DNA from: Bradyrhizobium sp. SZCCT0148
Lineage (GTDB): Bacteria; Pseudomonadota; Alphaproteobacteria; Rhizobiales; Xanthobacteraceae
Assembly (NCBI RefSeq): GCF_018129985.1
Contig: NZ_JAFCKT010000003.1
Span: 404,501 to 468,500 of the forward strand
Direction: 5' to 3'
Length of the DNA stretch: 64,000 nucleotides
A program made the position numbers and the translations under genes. The notes under the pieces were generated by a model, which saw only the letters and a list, made by a program, of their open reading frames with translations, was not told where the DNA came from and made no database searches. Position 1 is the first letter of the stretch; every line of letters begins with the position of its first letter. Shown here in pieces: positions 22,169-30,066 of the stretch.

Positions 22169-22675
22169 TGCCGCGCCGAAACCCATAGGGCGCAGGCGGG
22201 CCGCCGCAGCGAGCTACGGCTCGGCAAGCCACGATCTCAATCGAAGCGTGTCCGGGCTCGCACAGCGAAGACGGACCGGCGCGTCTTACGCCTCCTCACA
22301 ATCGAACGAGCTGAGCCAGCCATAGGGCGCAGGCGGCCGCCGCCGCATGCCGACCACGCCATGGGTACGGCCTTTCACGAAGGGCTCGCGCATCTGCGTG
22401 CTCTCGGGCAGGTGCAGCGCTGCGCCACTATGTGCGCGGAGACTTTGTGGCGGCGATGCCACCGGCGCATCATCACGGATTATCTGCTCGCTGCCGGGGC
22501 GACGGTGTTCGAAGTTCTCGGACCCGGACAGGTCAAGCCGGCCGAAAGGAATCCCGGGGCGCGGGTCGTGGCTGGCCGTCTGGCCCACCCGGCCAAGAGT
22601 TAGCCAACCGTCGCCGCCGAGGTTATGCTTACGCTTGATCCTCACTATGATGTGGCCTTCCGACGCGAGCGCCCC
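22169..22675. other. Gene-poor stretch after tRNA-Val with a direct repeat
   Basis: About 500 bases with no gene I can support. CATAGGGCGCAGGCGG occurs at 22184-22199 and again at 22321-22336, each followed by a GCCGCC-rich run. Frames are open on both strands but have no ribosome site or recognisable domain. It may be the eroded remains of inserted DNA beside the tRNA gene, but no integrase or attachment copy of the tRNA 3' end is visible. Confidence 0.4.
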
Positions 22676-23161
22676 ATGAGCATATCCGTCATCGAGCGAG
22701 CAAAAATCCAGGCGCAGGTGCTGGTGCCGCTGGTCAAGGCGCTCCAGGCCGAGCTCGGCGAGGCGCGCGCGGACGCGCTGGTGCGCAAGGCGCTCGGCGA
22801 CCTCTACCGCGGCTTCGGCGAGGAATTCTGGAAGGCTCAAAACAAAGACAAGAGCGAGACCGATCTCGGCAAGGCCGTCTCGTCGGCCTTCAAGACCTAT
22901 GCAAGCGACGGCGCGCTCGCCTATGACGTCATCGAGCAGACGGCAGACGCCTTTGCGATCGACGTCACGCGCTGCGCCTATGCCGAGTTTTACAAGGCGC
23001 TCGGCGAGCCTGAGCTCGGATTTCTCATGGTCTGCAGCTCGGACTTCGCAATCGCGGAAGGGTTCGGTCCAGATATCAGGCTTACGCGCACGCAGACGAT
23101 CATGCAGGGCGCGCCTCAATGCAATTTTCGCTACCGGCGGGATGGAGGCGCCTCCCGGTGA
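22676..23161 (+). CDS. L-2-amino-thiazoline-4-carboxylic acid hydrolase family protein
   Basis: A 161-residue cytoplasmic protein. Its C-terminus (RTQTIMQGAPQCNFRYRRDG, after CSSDFAIAEGF) is the pattern of the ATC-hydrolase family, whose founding member opens a thiazoline ring on the way to cysteine; many relatives have no known substrate. I start at ATG 22676 (MSISVIERAKI); the frame stays open upstream for 17 codons. The stop overlaps the GTG of the next gene (GTGA), so the two are translationally coupled. Confidence 0.75.
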   Translation: MSISVIERAKIQAQVLVPLVKALQAELGEARADALVRKALGDLYRGFGEEFWKAQNKDKSETDLGKAVSSAFKTYASDGALAYDVIEQTADAFAIDVTRCAYAEFYKALGEPELGFLMVCSSDFAIAEGFGPDIRLTRTQTIMQGAPQCNFRYRRDGGASR

Positions 23162-23412
23162 AAGGTTTGATGCAGGCGAGCTGCCTTGCCGCGGCGGCGC
23201 TGTCGCTGATCGCCTCGCGCGCCGATGCCGCGATCGTCGACTGGCAGGCCGAGCTTCAGCGTTGTCGTGAGCTGCGCCAGAATGTGGTGCCGCTGCTTCA
23301 GGCCGGCCAGGGGATATCCGCCGTCGGCCGCTCCAACAGATCCGTCCGTCGTTGCATCTGGATCCAGCGCGTGGCGGTGCGGAAGAAAATCCCCGGCGCG
23401 GAGGCGTGGTAG
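23158..23412 (+). CDS. Small secreted protein coupled to the ATC-hydrolase-like gene
   Basis: An 84-residue protein beginning at GTG 23158, with GGAGG eight bases upstream and its first base pair shared with the previous stop. Residues 1-24 form a signal peptide (VKGLMQASCLAAAALSLIAS, then RADA). The mature part is about 60 residues, basic, with two cysteines that could form one disulfide. I recognise no family. A longer frame from 23119 exists, but the coupled GTG with its ribosome site is the better start. Confidence 0.65.
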   Translation: MKGLMQASCLAAAALSLIASRADAAIVDWQAELQRCRELRQNVVPLLQAGQGISAVGRSNRSVRRCIWIQRVAVRKKIPGAEAW

Positions 23413-23422
23413 CGAGCGACTG

Positions 23423-23890
23423 TCAAACGGGCCGGCCCGCCGGCCCGAGCAGTGCGTCCTTCAGTCCGGTTGGATAGAGGCGAGGTCGGCCCTCCACGTC
23501 GAGATCGGCGAGGTCGAACCAGCGCGCCACGATCTGCTCGCCGCTGTCCTCGCGGAAATCGATGCGATCCTGGCCGCCGAACGCGCCGTCCGGAAAAGTC
23601 ACCTCGGCGATGAACATCACCTCGTGTCCGATGGTGCCTTCGTGCACGAAAATGTTCTCCATCATCAACGGCTCGCTTGTGATGGTGACGTCGATGCCGA
23701 GCTCTTCGTGGAATTCCCGCACCAGAGCGGTCCGCCAGCTCTCTCCGAACTCGATCTCGCCGCCGAGCGGGCGTACGCCCTTGATGCGTCCGGCGTCGTC
23801 GCGGATTTCGGCCGCCAGCAGCCGCCCGTTCCGCCAGTGCAGGCCGATCGCGACAACGCGGATCTGGGGGTGAGGGCGCCAGGTGGTCAT
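23423..23890 (-). CDS. NUDIX hydrolase
   Basis: A 155-residue enzyme with a complete Nudix box, GGEIEFGESWRTALVREFHE followed by ELGI, matching GX5EX7REUXEEXGU. Nudix enzymes cleave nucleoside diphosphates linked to another group, such as oxidised nucleotides or ADP-ribose; the substrate is not evident. It converges with the small secreted protein gene, leaving only 10 bases between their stops. Confidence 0.93.
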   Translation of the reverse strand: MTTWRPHPQIRVVAIGLHWRNGRLLAAEIRDDAGRIKGVRPLGGEIEFGESWRTALVREFHEELGIDVTITSEPLMMENIFVHEGTIGHEVMFIAEVTFPDGAFGGQDRIDFREDSGEQIVARWFDLADLDVEGRPRLYPTGLKDALLGPAGRPV

Positions 23891-24098
23891 GGGGGATCGT
23901 TATCGTGCTCGCCAGCGCTAGGCAATGCGCGGAGGCAAGCTCTAGTCAGGCGGGATCCGGCTGCACAGCCTTGATCCATGACTGGCCGCCTGCCATTGTC
24001 CGGTCGTTAGACCCGGCAATGAGCTTGGTGCGATCGCGTTGTGGCGTTCGGTGAAACGCGTCGCTTCGCCGGGTGTGAAGAGAAGGCAGGCGATTGAG

Positions 24099-24521
24099 AT
24101 GAGCAGCGTGAACAAGCCCGGCGGCAACTACTTGCCGGTGATCATTCATGGCGGGCTCGCCTATGTCAGTGGCCAGCTGCCGCGTCGCGGCGAAGACCTG
24201 CTGTATGTGGGCAAGGTCGGAGCAGGCGTCGACATCGCGGCCGCGCAGGAAGCTGCTGCCCTCTGCGCCGATCTCTGCGTTTCCGCCATCAACCATGCAA
24301 CTGGCGGCGAGGACAGGATCGTCCAGGTCCTGCAGCTCGTGGGATACGTCGCTTCAGCGCCTGGATTTACCCAGCAGTCGCAAGTCATGAACGGGGCCTC
24401 CGACCGGCTGATCGAGCGACTTGGCGATCGTGGTCGTCACACGCGCACGTCCGTCGGCGTCGCCGAGTTGCCGCGGGGCGCTCCGGTCGAGCTAAGCATG
24501 ATCGCCGCCGTTCGGCCGTAG
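24099..24521 (+). CDS. RidA/YjgF family enamine deaminase-like protein
   Basis: A 140-residue protein with the YjgF/RidA fold motifs (GLAYVSGQLPR near residue 21 and the late RTSVGVAELPRGAPVELSMI). RidA proteins hydrolyse reactive enamine/imine intermediates released by PLP enzymes. The arginine of RTSVGVAELP matches the position that binds the carboxylate in active members. The start at ATG 24099 has AAGGCAGG upstream. The stop faces the end of the broken racemase copy on the other strand. Confidence 0.88.
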   Translation: MSSVNKPGGNYLPVIIHGGLAYVSGQLPRRGEDLLYVGKVGAGVDIAAAQEAAALCADLCVSAINHATGGEDRIVQVLQLVGYVASAPGFTQQSQVMNGASDRLIERLGDRGRHTRTSVGVAELPRGAPVELSMIAAVRP

Positions 24522-24529
24522 CAGGCGCT

Positions 24530-24880
24530 TTACGTCACGAGATATTTGGCGACCGCCGCCTCGTCCCACGCGATGCCGTTGCCGGGCTCGTCGCACGGCA
24601 GCGCAAAGCCGTCCTTGACCGTCAGCCACGTCGACAGCACGGCGCCGGCCCAGTCGACATATTCCGGCCAATGCGCGGTCGGCGTCACGCAGAGCAGATA
24701 CGCGCTCATTTCCGAGCACAGATGTGCCGACATCTCGATGCCGGCGGCATGGGCGAGCGCGGTGGCCCGCAGCCAGCCGATGACGCCGCCGATGCGCTGG
24801 CTTTCACCGCAAGCGCGGTCTGCATCGAGAAGGCGCTGTCGAAATGCTCACCGATCTGGACCGGCATGCGCAGCGCCCAC
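24530..24880 (-). pseudogene. Broken 3' fragment of a mandelate-racemase-like gene
   Basis: The minus strand carries a degraded copy of the last third of the gene at 25983-27074. From the stop at 24530 it reads SAYLLCVTPTAHWPEYVDWA and on to GIAWDEAAVAKYLVT, closely matching the intact gene. Further upstream the match continues in another frame (ALRMPVQIGEHFDSAFSMQT). The shift comes from loss of 25 bases present in the intact copy (26254-26278 region), which removes the codons for CDYVMPDV including the catalytic aspartate. Homology ends near 24880, and no N-terminal part is present. It is not functional. Confidence 0.88.
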
Positions 24881-25036
24881 CGATGCGCTGGCATGAGTTC
24901 GCGAGTACGGACGTTCGGCGGAGTCGCCTCTCTGCCAGACGGCTCCGTCGTTGGAATCAATGCGTTGATCTTGATCAAGATGGCGGCGACGAAACGAGGC
25001 AACCTCAATCAAAAGATGCAGATGGGAGGATTGACC

Positions 25037-25897
25037 ATGCGGGCTTATCTCTTCGCATTGGCTCTGGTGTCAGCCATTCTGGGGTCGTCTTCGGCGCATG
25101 CTGGGTGCTGGCCGAGCGAGAATTTTCCGATTGTCTGCTGGCTCGACACGAAGGGCGAAGGGTGCTCGCAGTACCACGCGCTGACCAGCTACAAGGCAGT
25201 GATGTACCCGCATCCGGACCAGTCCATCTATGAGTTCGAGACCAGCCATTGGTGGAGTGGCCCTCCTCAAACGGCCTGTCCGCCGACGAAGACGGTCAAG
25301 TTCACCGGTGTTTGGAACCGCGAGACGGGCAAGGCGGAGGAAACGGCGTCCAACGGTTGGTCGTCTTGGTCGCGCTACATCTATTGCACCAACAACCCAT
25401 GGACCGGACAAGGCCCGCCTGCGGTGCCGGTCTGCTCCGGGCCCGCCAACGACCCAAATGTGGGGCAGCCACTGACCTCGGCGATGCTGACGCAAAGTCA
25501 GCGCGTGAATTTGCTTCAGGTCCAGGAGCCGCTCCACACGAGGTGCCTGCAGATCGAGCCCGACCCGATGGGTTCGGAATGGCTTACCGGAAATTCATTG
25601 GTCCGGGTTGTCGTTTCGCACCATGAATATCAAAAGATCGAGTGGCACTATTTCTTCCAGGAGTTCTACTCGTTCGAGGGCTGGAAGGAAGTCCCCGCGC
25701 CGAAGTCGAAGGTTCCGTTGATCTCGACGAAGAAATACACCGAGCGCCGCGTCGCGACCACGACGGGGCGGTTCTGGCTCAACAAGCAGGGACGTTGGAA
25801 GATCGTCGCGGTCCCGAAACCGACCTCGCTCGCTGCCCAGCTCATCGCGACGACCGTGACCAACGAATGCCCGGGCGCGCGATTCAACATCCAATGA
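25037..25897 (+). CDS. Secreted cysteine- and tryptophan-rich protein of unknown function
   Basis: A 286-residue protein starting at ATG 25037 with GGGAGGA six bases upstream. Residues 1-22 form a signal peptide (MRAYLFALALVSAILGSSSA). The mature chain has eight cysteines, an even number consistent with disulfides in the periplasm, and is unusually rich in Trp and Tyr (SHWWSGPPQT, SNGWSSWSRYIYC, KIEWHYFFQEFYSFEGWKEV). I recognise no domain. It is bracketed by the intact and broken racemase-like copies, so it lies inside a duplicated segment. Confidence 0.8.
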   Translation: MRAYLFALALVSAILGSSSAHAGCWPSENFPIVCWLDTKGEGCSQYHALTSYKAVMYPHPDQSIYEFETSHWWSGPPQTACPPTKTVKFTGVWNRETGKAEETASNGWSSWSRYIYCTNNPWTGQGPPAVPVCSGPANDPNVGQPLTSAMLTQSQRVNLLQVQEPLHTRCLQIEPDPMGSEWLTGNSLVRVVVSHHEYQKIEWHYFFQEFYSFEGWKEVPAPKSKVPLISTKKYTERRVATTTGRFWLNKQGRWKIVAVPKPTSLAAQLIATTVTNECPGARFNIQ

Positions 25898-25982
25898 GGG
25901 CGGAACGACGAAAGGCCCTCTCTTGAAGCGCGTGTTCGACAGGCAATGACGAACACGCGAAGGAGCATCCCCGGACTACAAT

Positions 25983-27074
25983 CTACTCGACCAAATACTT
26001 CTTCACCGCCGCCTCGTCCCACGCGATGCCGTTGCCCGGCTCCTCGCTCGGCAGCGCAAAGCCGTCCTTGACCGTCAACCGCGTCGACAGCACGGCGTCG
26101 GCCCAGTCGACATATTCCAGCCAGTGCGCGGTCGGCGTCACGCAGAGCAGATGCGCGCTGACCTCCGAAAACAGGTGCGTCGACATCTCGATGCCGGCGG
26201 CATGGGCGAGCGATGCGGCGCGCAGCCAGCCGGTGACGCCGCCGATCCGCTGCACATCGGGCATCACGTAGTCGCAGGCTTCCGCCGAGAGCGCGGATTG
26301 CATCGAAAAGGCGCTGTCGAAGTTCTCGCCGATCTGGACCGGCGTGCGCAGTGCGTCCGCAATGCGGGCGCAGCCGGCATAATCGTCGTGGCGGATCGGC
26401 TCCTCGATCCAGGTCAAGCCCTCATCGTCGAGCATCTCGCCGCGGCGGATCGCCTCGGAGACCGTCAGCGCCTGATTGTAGTCGCACATCAGCGTCACAT
26501 GATCGCCGACGGCTTTGCGCACGGCGCGGACGACGGCGAGGTCCTCGCGCGCATCGGGCCGGCCGACGCGGATCTTGGCGGCTTGGAATCCTTCGGCCAG
26601 CAGCTTGTGCGCCTCTTCGACCGCGGCCCCCGCCGGCATGATGCCGAGCCCCTTCGAATTGTACGCCCTGACCGGCTTCGGCGCGCCGCCGAGCAGCCGG
26701 GCCAGCGGCAGGCCCTTGGCGCGTGCGAGCGCGTCCCAGGCGGCCATGTCGATGCCGGATTGCGCCAGCCTCTGCAGGCCGGCGAGGCCGAGCAGGGTGA
26801 AGCGTTGGGTCAGCTTGCGTTCGATCTCGAACGGCAGCAGCTCGTCGCCGGTGAGCAGCTCTGACATTTCCGTGACCATCGCCGTCAGCGGCTTCAACGC
26901 CGACGGCGTGATCGAGAACAGATAGGCGCGCCCCACCGCGCCCTGGTCGGTTTCGCAGTCGATCAGTACCAGCGGCGCCTTGGCGACCGAGCCGGTCGAG
27001 GTCTGCAGCGGCAGGTTCATCGGCACGATCACGGGCCGCGCGTTGAAGCGCTTGATGCGGATGGTCTCGGTCAT
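25983..27074 (-). CDS. Enolase-superfamily protein of the mandelate racemase group
   Basis: A 363-residue protein aligning with mandelate racemase along its length (359 residues in Pseudomonas putida) with a constant three-residue offset. Metal ligands are Asp198 (CDYNQAL), Glu224 (WIEEPI) and Glu250 (IGENF), and the His-Asp dyad is Asp273 and His300 (MSTHLFSE). The KxK motif is K167-I-R169, so the second lysine (Lys166 of the racemase, the S-side base) is arginine. It may therefore be a dehydratase or epimerase rather than a racemase. I start at ATG 27074, with GGAGAG upstream. A broken copy of the 3' end lies at 24530-24880. Confidence 0.9.
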   Translation of the reverse strand: MTETIRIKRFNARPVIVPMNLPLQTSTGSVAKAPLVLIDCETDQGAVGRAYLFSITPSALKPLTAMVTEMSELLTGDELLPFEIERKLTQRFTLLGLAGLQRLAQSGIDMAAWDALARAKGLPLARLLGGAPKPVRAYNSKGLGIMPAGAAVEEAHKLLAEGFQAAKIRVGRPDAREDLAVVRAVRKAVGDHVTLMCDYNQALTVSEAIRRGEMLDDEGLTWIEEPIRHDDYAGCARIADALRTPVQIGENFDSAFSMQSALSAEACDYVMPDVQRIGGVTGWLRAASLAHAAGIEMSTHLFSEVSAHLLCVTPTAHWLEYVDWADAVLSTRLTVKDGFALPSEEPGNGIAWDEAAVKKYLVE

Positions 27075-27265
27075 GGGTCTCTCCGGCGGGGGCGGATGCA
27101 GGTTCGGCCCGATCTTAAGCATCCGTGATCAAACGAAAAGCCGTCTCGCCTGACCACCATACAATGGGGTTGCGCCGGCCGTCGTTTCTTGGCTCTGTGC
27201 CGCCGCATTCCTTGTCGCATATTCCTGGCAATTTGCGACAAAATCGCACACAACGGAGCCACAGA

Positions 27266-28828
27266 GTGAAACAAGAGATCTCCGAAGAACAGCGCAAGAG
27301 CGGCCTGCTCACGGGCATCGTGATCGCATTCCTCCTGCTCGCTTTGCCGCTCGCGGTGTGGCTGGACCTGGCCGAGCTGAGCAAGACGGCGCTGCGGCGG
27401 CAGGCGGTCGATCTCAATTCGGTCATCACCAGCGTGCGCGGCTATTACGCCTCCAACGTGGTCGGCCGCGTGCTGGCCAACCCCGATGGCACCACCAAGG
27501 TCGTGCACAATTACGAGTCCGTACCCGGTGCGATCCCGATCCCGGCGACACTGTCGCTGGAGCTCGGCCGGGTGATCGGCGCGCAGCAGGAGAACATCAC
27601 CTACCGCTTCGTCTCGGACTTCCCGTTCCAGAACCGCGCGCCGCACCAGCTTGACAAGTTCGAAAAGGACGCGCTGGATGCGCTGCGCAGGGATCCCGAG
27701 CAGAAGATCGTCGACACCGAGACCTCGCTGTTCAACGACAAGGTCCGCCTCGTTGCCCCCGTCACGATGGGGCCCGCCTGCGTGAGTTGTCACAACAGCC
27801 ACCCTGAAAGCCCCAAGAAGGACTGGAAGGTCGGCGACGTCAGAGGCATCCAGGAGGTGATCATCGCGCAGCCGATCGCCGCTAACATCTTCTCGTTCAA
27901 GTTCCTGCTGGCCTATTTCCTGATCGCGGCGGGCAGCGGCCTGTCGTTCCTCTCGCTCCAGCGTCGTCAGGCGAGACGTATCAAGGGCATGAACAAGGAG
28001 CTCGAATCGGCCAACGACTTCCTGGCGTCGCTGTCGATGAAGATCTCGCGTTACATCCCGCCCCAGGTCTACAAGAGCATCTTCTCGGGCCAGAAGGACG
28101 TCACCATCCACACCGAGCGCAAGAAGCTCACCATTTTCTTCTCCGACATCCAGAATTTCACGGCGACCGCCGAACGGCTGCAGCCGGAGCAATTGACCCA
28201 GCTGCTCAACGAATATTTCACCGAGATGTCGGCGATCGCACATGACTATGGCGGCACCATCGACAAGTTCATCGGCGATGCCATGCTGATCTTCTTTGGC
28301 GATCCCGAGACCAGGGGCGATCGCGCCGACGCGCAGGCCTGCCTGCAGATGGCCTGGCGCATGCAGCAGCGGCTTGGCGAGCTCAATGCGAAATGGCGGG
28401 CGTCCGGCATCGAGCAGCCGTTCCGCTCGCGCATGGGCATCAACTCAGGCTATTGCAATGTCGGCAATTTCGGCAGCAGCGACCGCATGGACTACACCAT
28501 CATCGGTGCGGAGGCGAACCTCGCCGCGCGTCTGCAATCGATCGCCGAACCCGGCGGTATCGTGCTGAGCTACGAGACCTTTGCGCTGGTCAGCGACATC
28601 GTCCGCGCCCACGCGCTGCCCGCGATCACCATGAAGGGCATCAGCCGCGAGGTCATCCCCTATTCCGTCGACGCACTGGACGACGCGGCGGCCGAGCGCA
28701 GCGGCGTCATCACCGAGCGCGCGCCGGGGCTGGAGCTTTATCTGGATCCGGCCGTGGTGAAGTCCGGCGATGCCGCCCGCGTGCGCTCACTGCTGGAGAA
28801 CGCGCTGGCCTCGCTGAAGCCGGTGTGA
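27266..28828 (+). CDS. Membrane adenylate/guanylate cyclase with c-type haem (Tll0287/DUF3365-like) sensor domain
   Basis: A 520-residue protein starting at GTG 27266, with CGGAG upstream; the frame stays open 47 codons further but those look like leader. Two membrane helices (about 13-33 and 212-230) flank a periplasmic sensor domain that ends with CVSCH (172-176), a covalent haem site of the Tll0287/DUF3365 type. A short linker leads to a class III cyclase domain (about 280-480) with metal-binding Asp294 in FFSDIQNFT, a second aspartate in FIGDAMLIFF, and the catalytic NxxxR in EANLAARLQS. The inferred role is to convert a periplasmic redox or gas signal into cyclic nucleotide. It is divergent from the racemase-like gene. 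Confidence 0.92.
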   Translation: MKQEISEEQRKSGLLTGIVIAFLLLALPLAVWLDLAELSKTALRRQAVDLNSVITSVRGYYASNVVGRVLANPDGTTKVVHNYESVPGAIPIPATLSLELGRVIGAQQENITYRFVSDFPFQNRAPHQLDKFEKDALDALRRDPEQKIVDTETSLFNDKVRLVAPVTMGPACVSCHNSHPESPKKDWKVGDVRGIQEVIIAQPIAANIFSFKFLLAYFLIAAGSGLSFLSLQRRQARRIKGMNKELESANDFLASLSMKISRYIPPQVYKSIFSGQKDVTIHTERKKLTIFFSDIQNFTATAERLQPEQLTQLLNEYFTEMSAIAHDYGGTIDKFIGDAMLIFFGDPETRGDRADAQACLQMAWRMQQRLGELNAKWRASGIEQPFRSRMGINSGYCNVGNFGSSDRMDYTIIGAEANLAARLQSIAEPGGIVLSYETFALVSDIVRAHALPAITMKGISREVIPYSVDALDDAAAERSGVITERAPGLELYLDPAVVKSGDAARVRSLLENALASLKPV

Positions 28829-28904
28829 GGGTGACGCTGACTCGAATCGCTTTTCTGACCCTGCTTGGTCCAGCAAGCGGTTGAAGTTAGTCGCCGCCGC
28901 CCCG

Positions 28905-29834
28905 TTACGGCAGCCCCCGCGCCTCCAGCTGCTTCACCAGCAGCATGGTCGGTTCAGCAAGACTGTCGCCCGATCCATCCAATCCGAACGCGGCGGCGAT
29001 GCCGTCGCGGCTGCGCAGCAGCGAGGCGCGCGGGCAGTGGCCGGCGCCGCAGAGCGTTTTCTTCAGGGTCTCGCCCTGCGCCACGATACCGGCGGGATCG
29101 TCCGCGGCCCAGGCCAGCACGATCGGCACATCGACATTGAGGATGCCGGGAAAGACCGAGCGGGTGTTGTACTTGCTGGCGTCGACGCCGAGATAGGCCT
29201 TCTCGCTGTCGCTGGCGTCCTTGCCGGCGCGGTAGATGCCGGACACCAGCACGACGGCAGCGACATCAGCGCGGTCGGCCTGGAGTTCGGGATGTGCCAG
29301 CAGGGTTGCGACGTGGAAGGCGCCGGCGCCGTAGCCGATCGCGACAATCTCGCGGGCATCGCCGTTGAACAGGTCGATATTGCCGTAAACCCAGGACAGT
29401 GCCGCCGCCACGTCGGTTGCTCCCATCGGCCAGGTCGCGCCGGGAGCCAGGCGATAGTTGACGCGCACCCCGATCATCTCGTTGCGGGCGGCAAAGCACA
29501 TGACCTGGTCTTGGATCTGGCGCGACAGCTCGGGCGCGGCGCGGTCGCCGGTGAAGGTGTCGCCGGCCACGAACACCAGCACCGGCCGTGGCGTATCCGC
29601 CTTGGTCGTACTGGTGGCGACGTCGAGCACGTTGGCCTCGCTCTCGCCGTACCGCAGGCCCCGGGAGAAGGTGACCTGCTCGCACAGCCGCGCGGTGCCG
29701 CCAGCCGTAGTGTCGGAATCGGTCAGGCCTGTCCGAATGAGGTCGGAGGGCGCCGTCAACCGCGCCGGCACAGGGCCATGCGCGGAGGCCGTCGTGAGGG
29801 TCAGTAACAGGAAAAAAGCGAGGTAATTCTTCAT
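28905..29834 (-). CDS. Secreted alpha/beta-hydrolase-fold protein lacking the catalytic serine
   Basis: A 309-residue protein with a signal peptide (residues 1-18, ending TTASAHG). Its fold resembles carboxylesterases of the BD-FAE type: PRPVLVFVAGDTF aligns with the HGGG strand, IGVRVNYRLAPGATWP is the typical next block, and IVAIGYGAGAFHVATLLAHP is the nucleophile region. The elbow reads G-Y-G-A-G (167-171), so glycine replaces the serine, and the HGGG oxyanion motif reads VAGD. It is probably not a standard esterase and may bind rather than cleave its ligand. The start is ATG 29834; an in-frame ATG lies 19 codons upstream. Confidence 0.78.
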   Translation of the reverse strand: MKNYLAFFLLLTLTTASAHGPVPARLTAPSDLIRTGLTDSDTTAGGTARLCEQVTFSRGLRYGESEANVLDVATSTTKADTPRPVLVFVAGDTFTGDRAAPELSRQIQDQVMCFAARNEMIGVRVNYRLAPGATWPMGATDVAAALSWVYGNIDLFNGDAREIVAIGYGAGAFHVATLLAHPELQADRADVAAVVLVSGIYRAGKDASDSEKAYLGVDASKYNTRSVFPGILNVDVPIVLAWAADDPAGIVAQGETLKKTLCGAGHCPRASLLRSRDGIAAAFGLDGSGDSLAEPTMLLVKQLEARGLP

Positions 29835-30066
29835 TTTGATGCCGGCCTTGCGTCCCTCATATTGGTTCGCAGGTTTGGCCTGTCTTTTCAATTCGCCTTA
29901 TTCGTCCGCCTTGAGGCGATTTCGGGGCGCCTTTCGTACGGCGACACCGACGCGATCCCCCAGCTTTGGGAGCGAGACGCTTGCCGGCGCGTGCGGCCAG
30001 CAGCCTCCGGTCGCGCTGGCGATGACAAAGCCCTGTGTGAAGCCATGGCTCCCTGGGACCAAGGTC

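Noticed and set aside
22286..23119. 277-codon minus-strand frame across the gene-poor stretch and the ATC-hydrolase-like gene
   Set aside because: Half of it is antisense to a supported gene; the other half matches no family I know.
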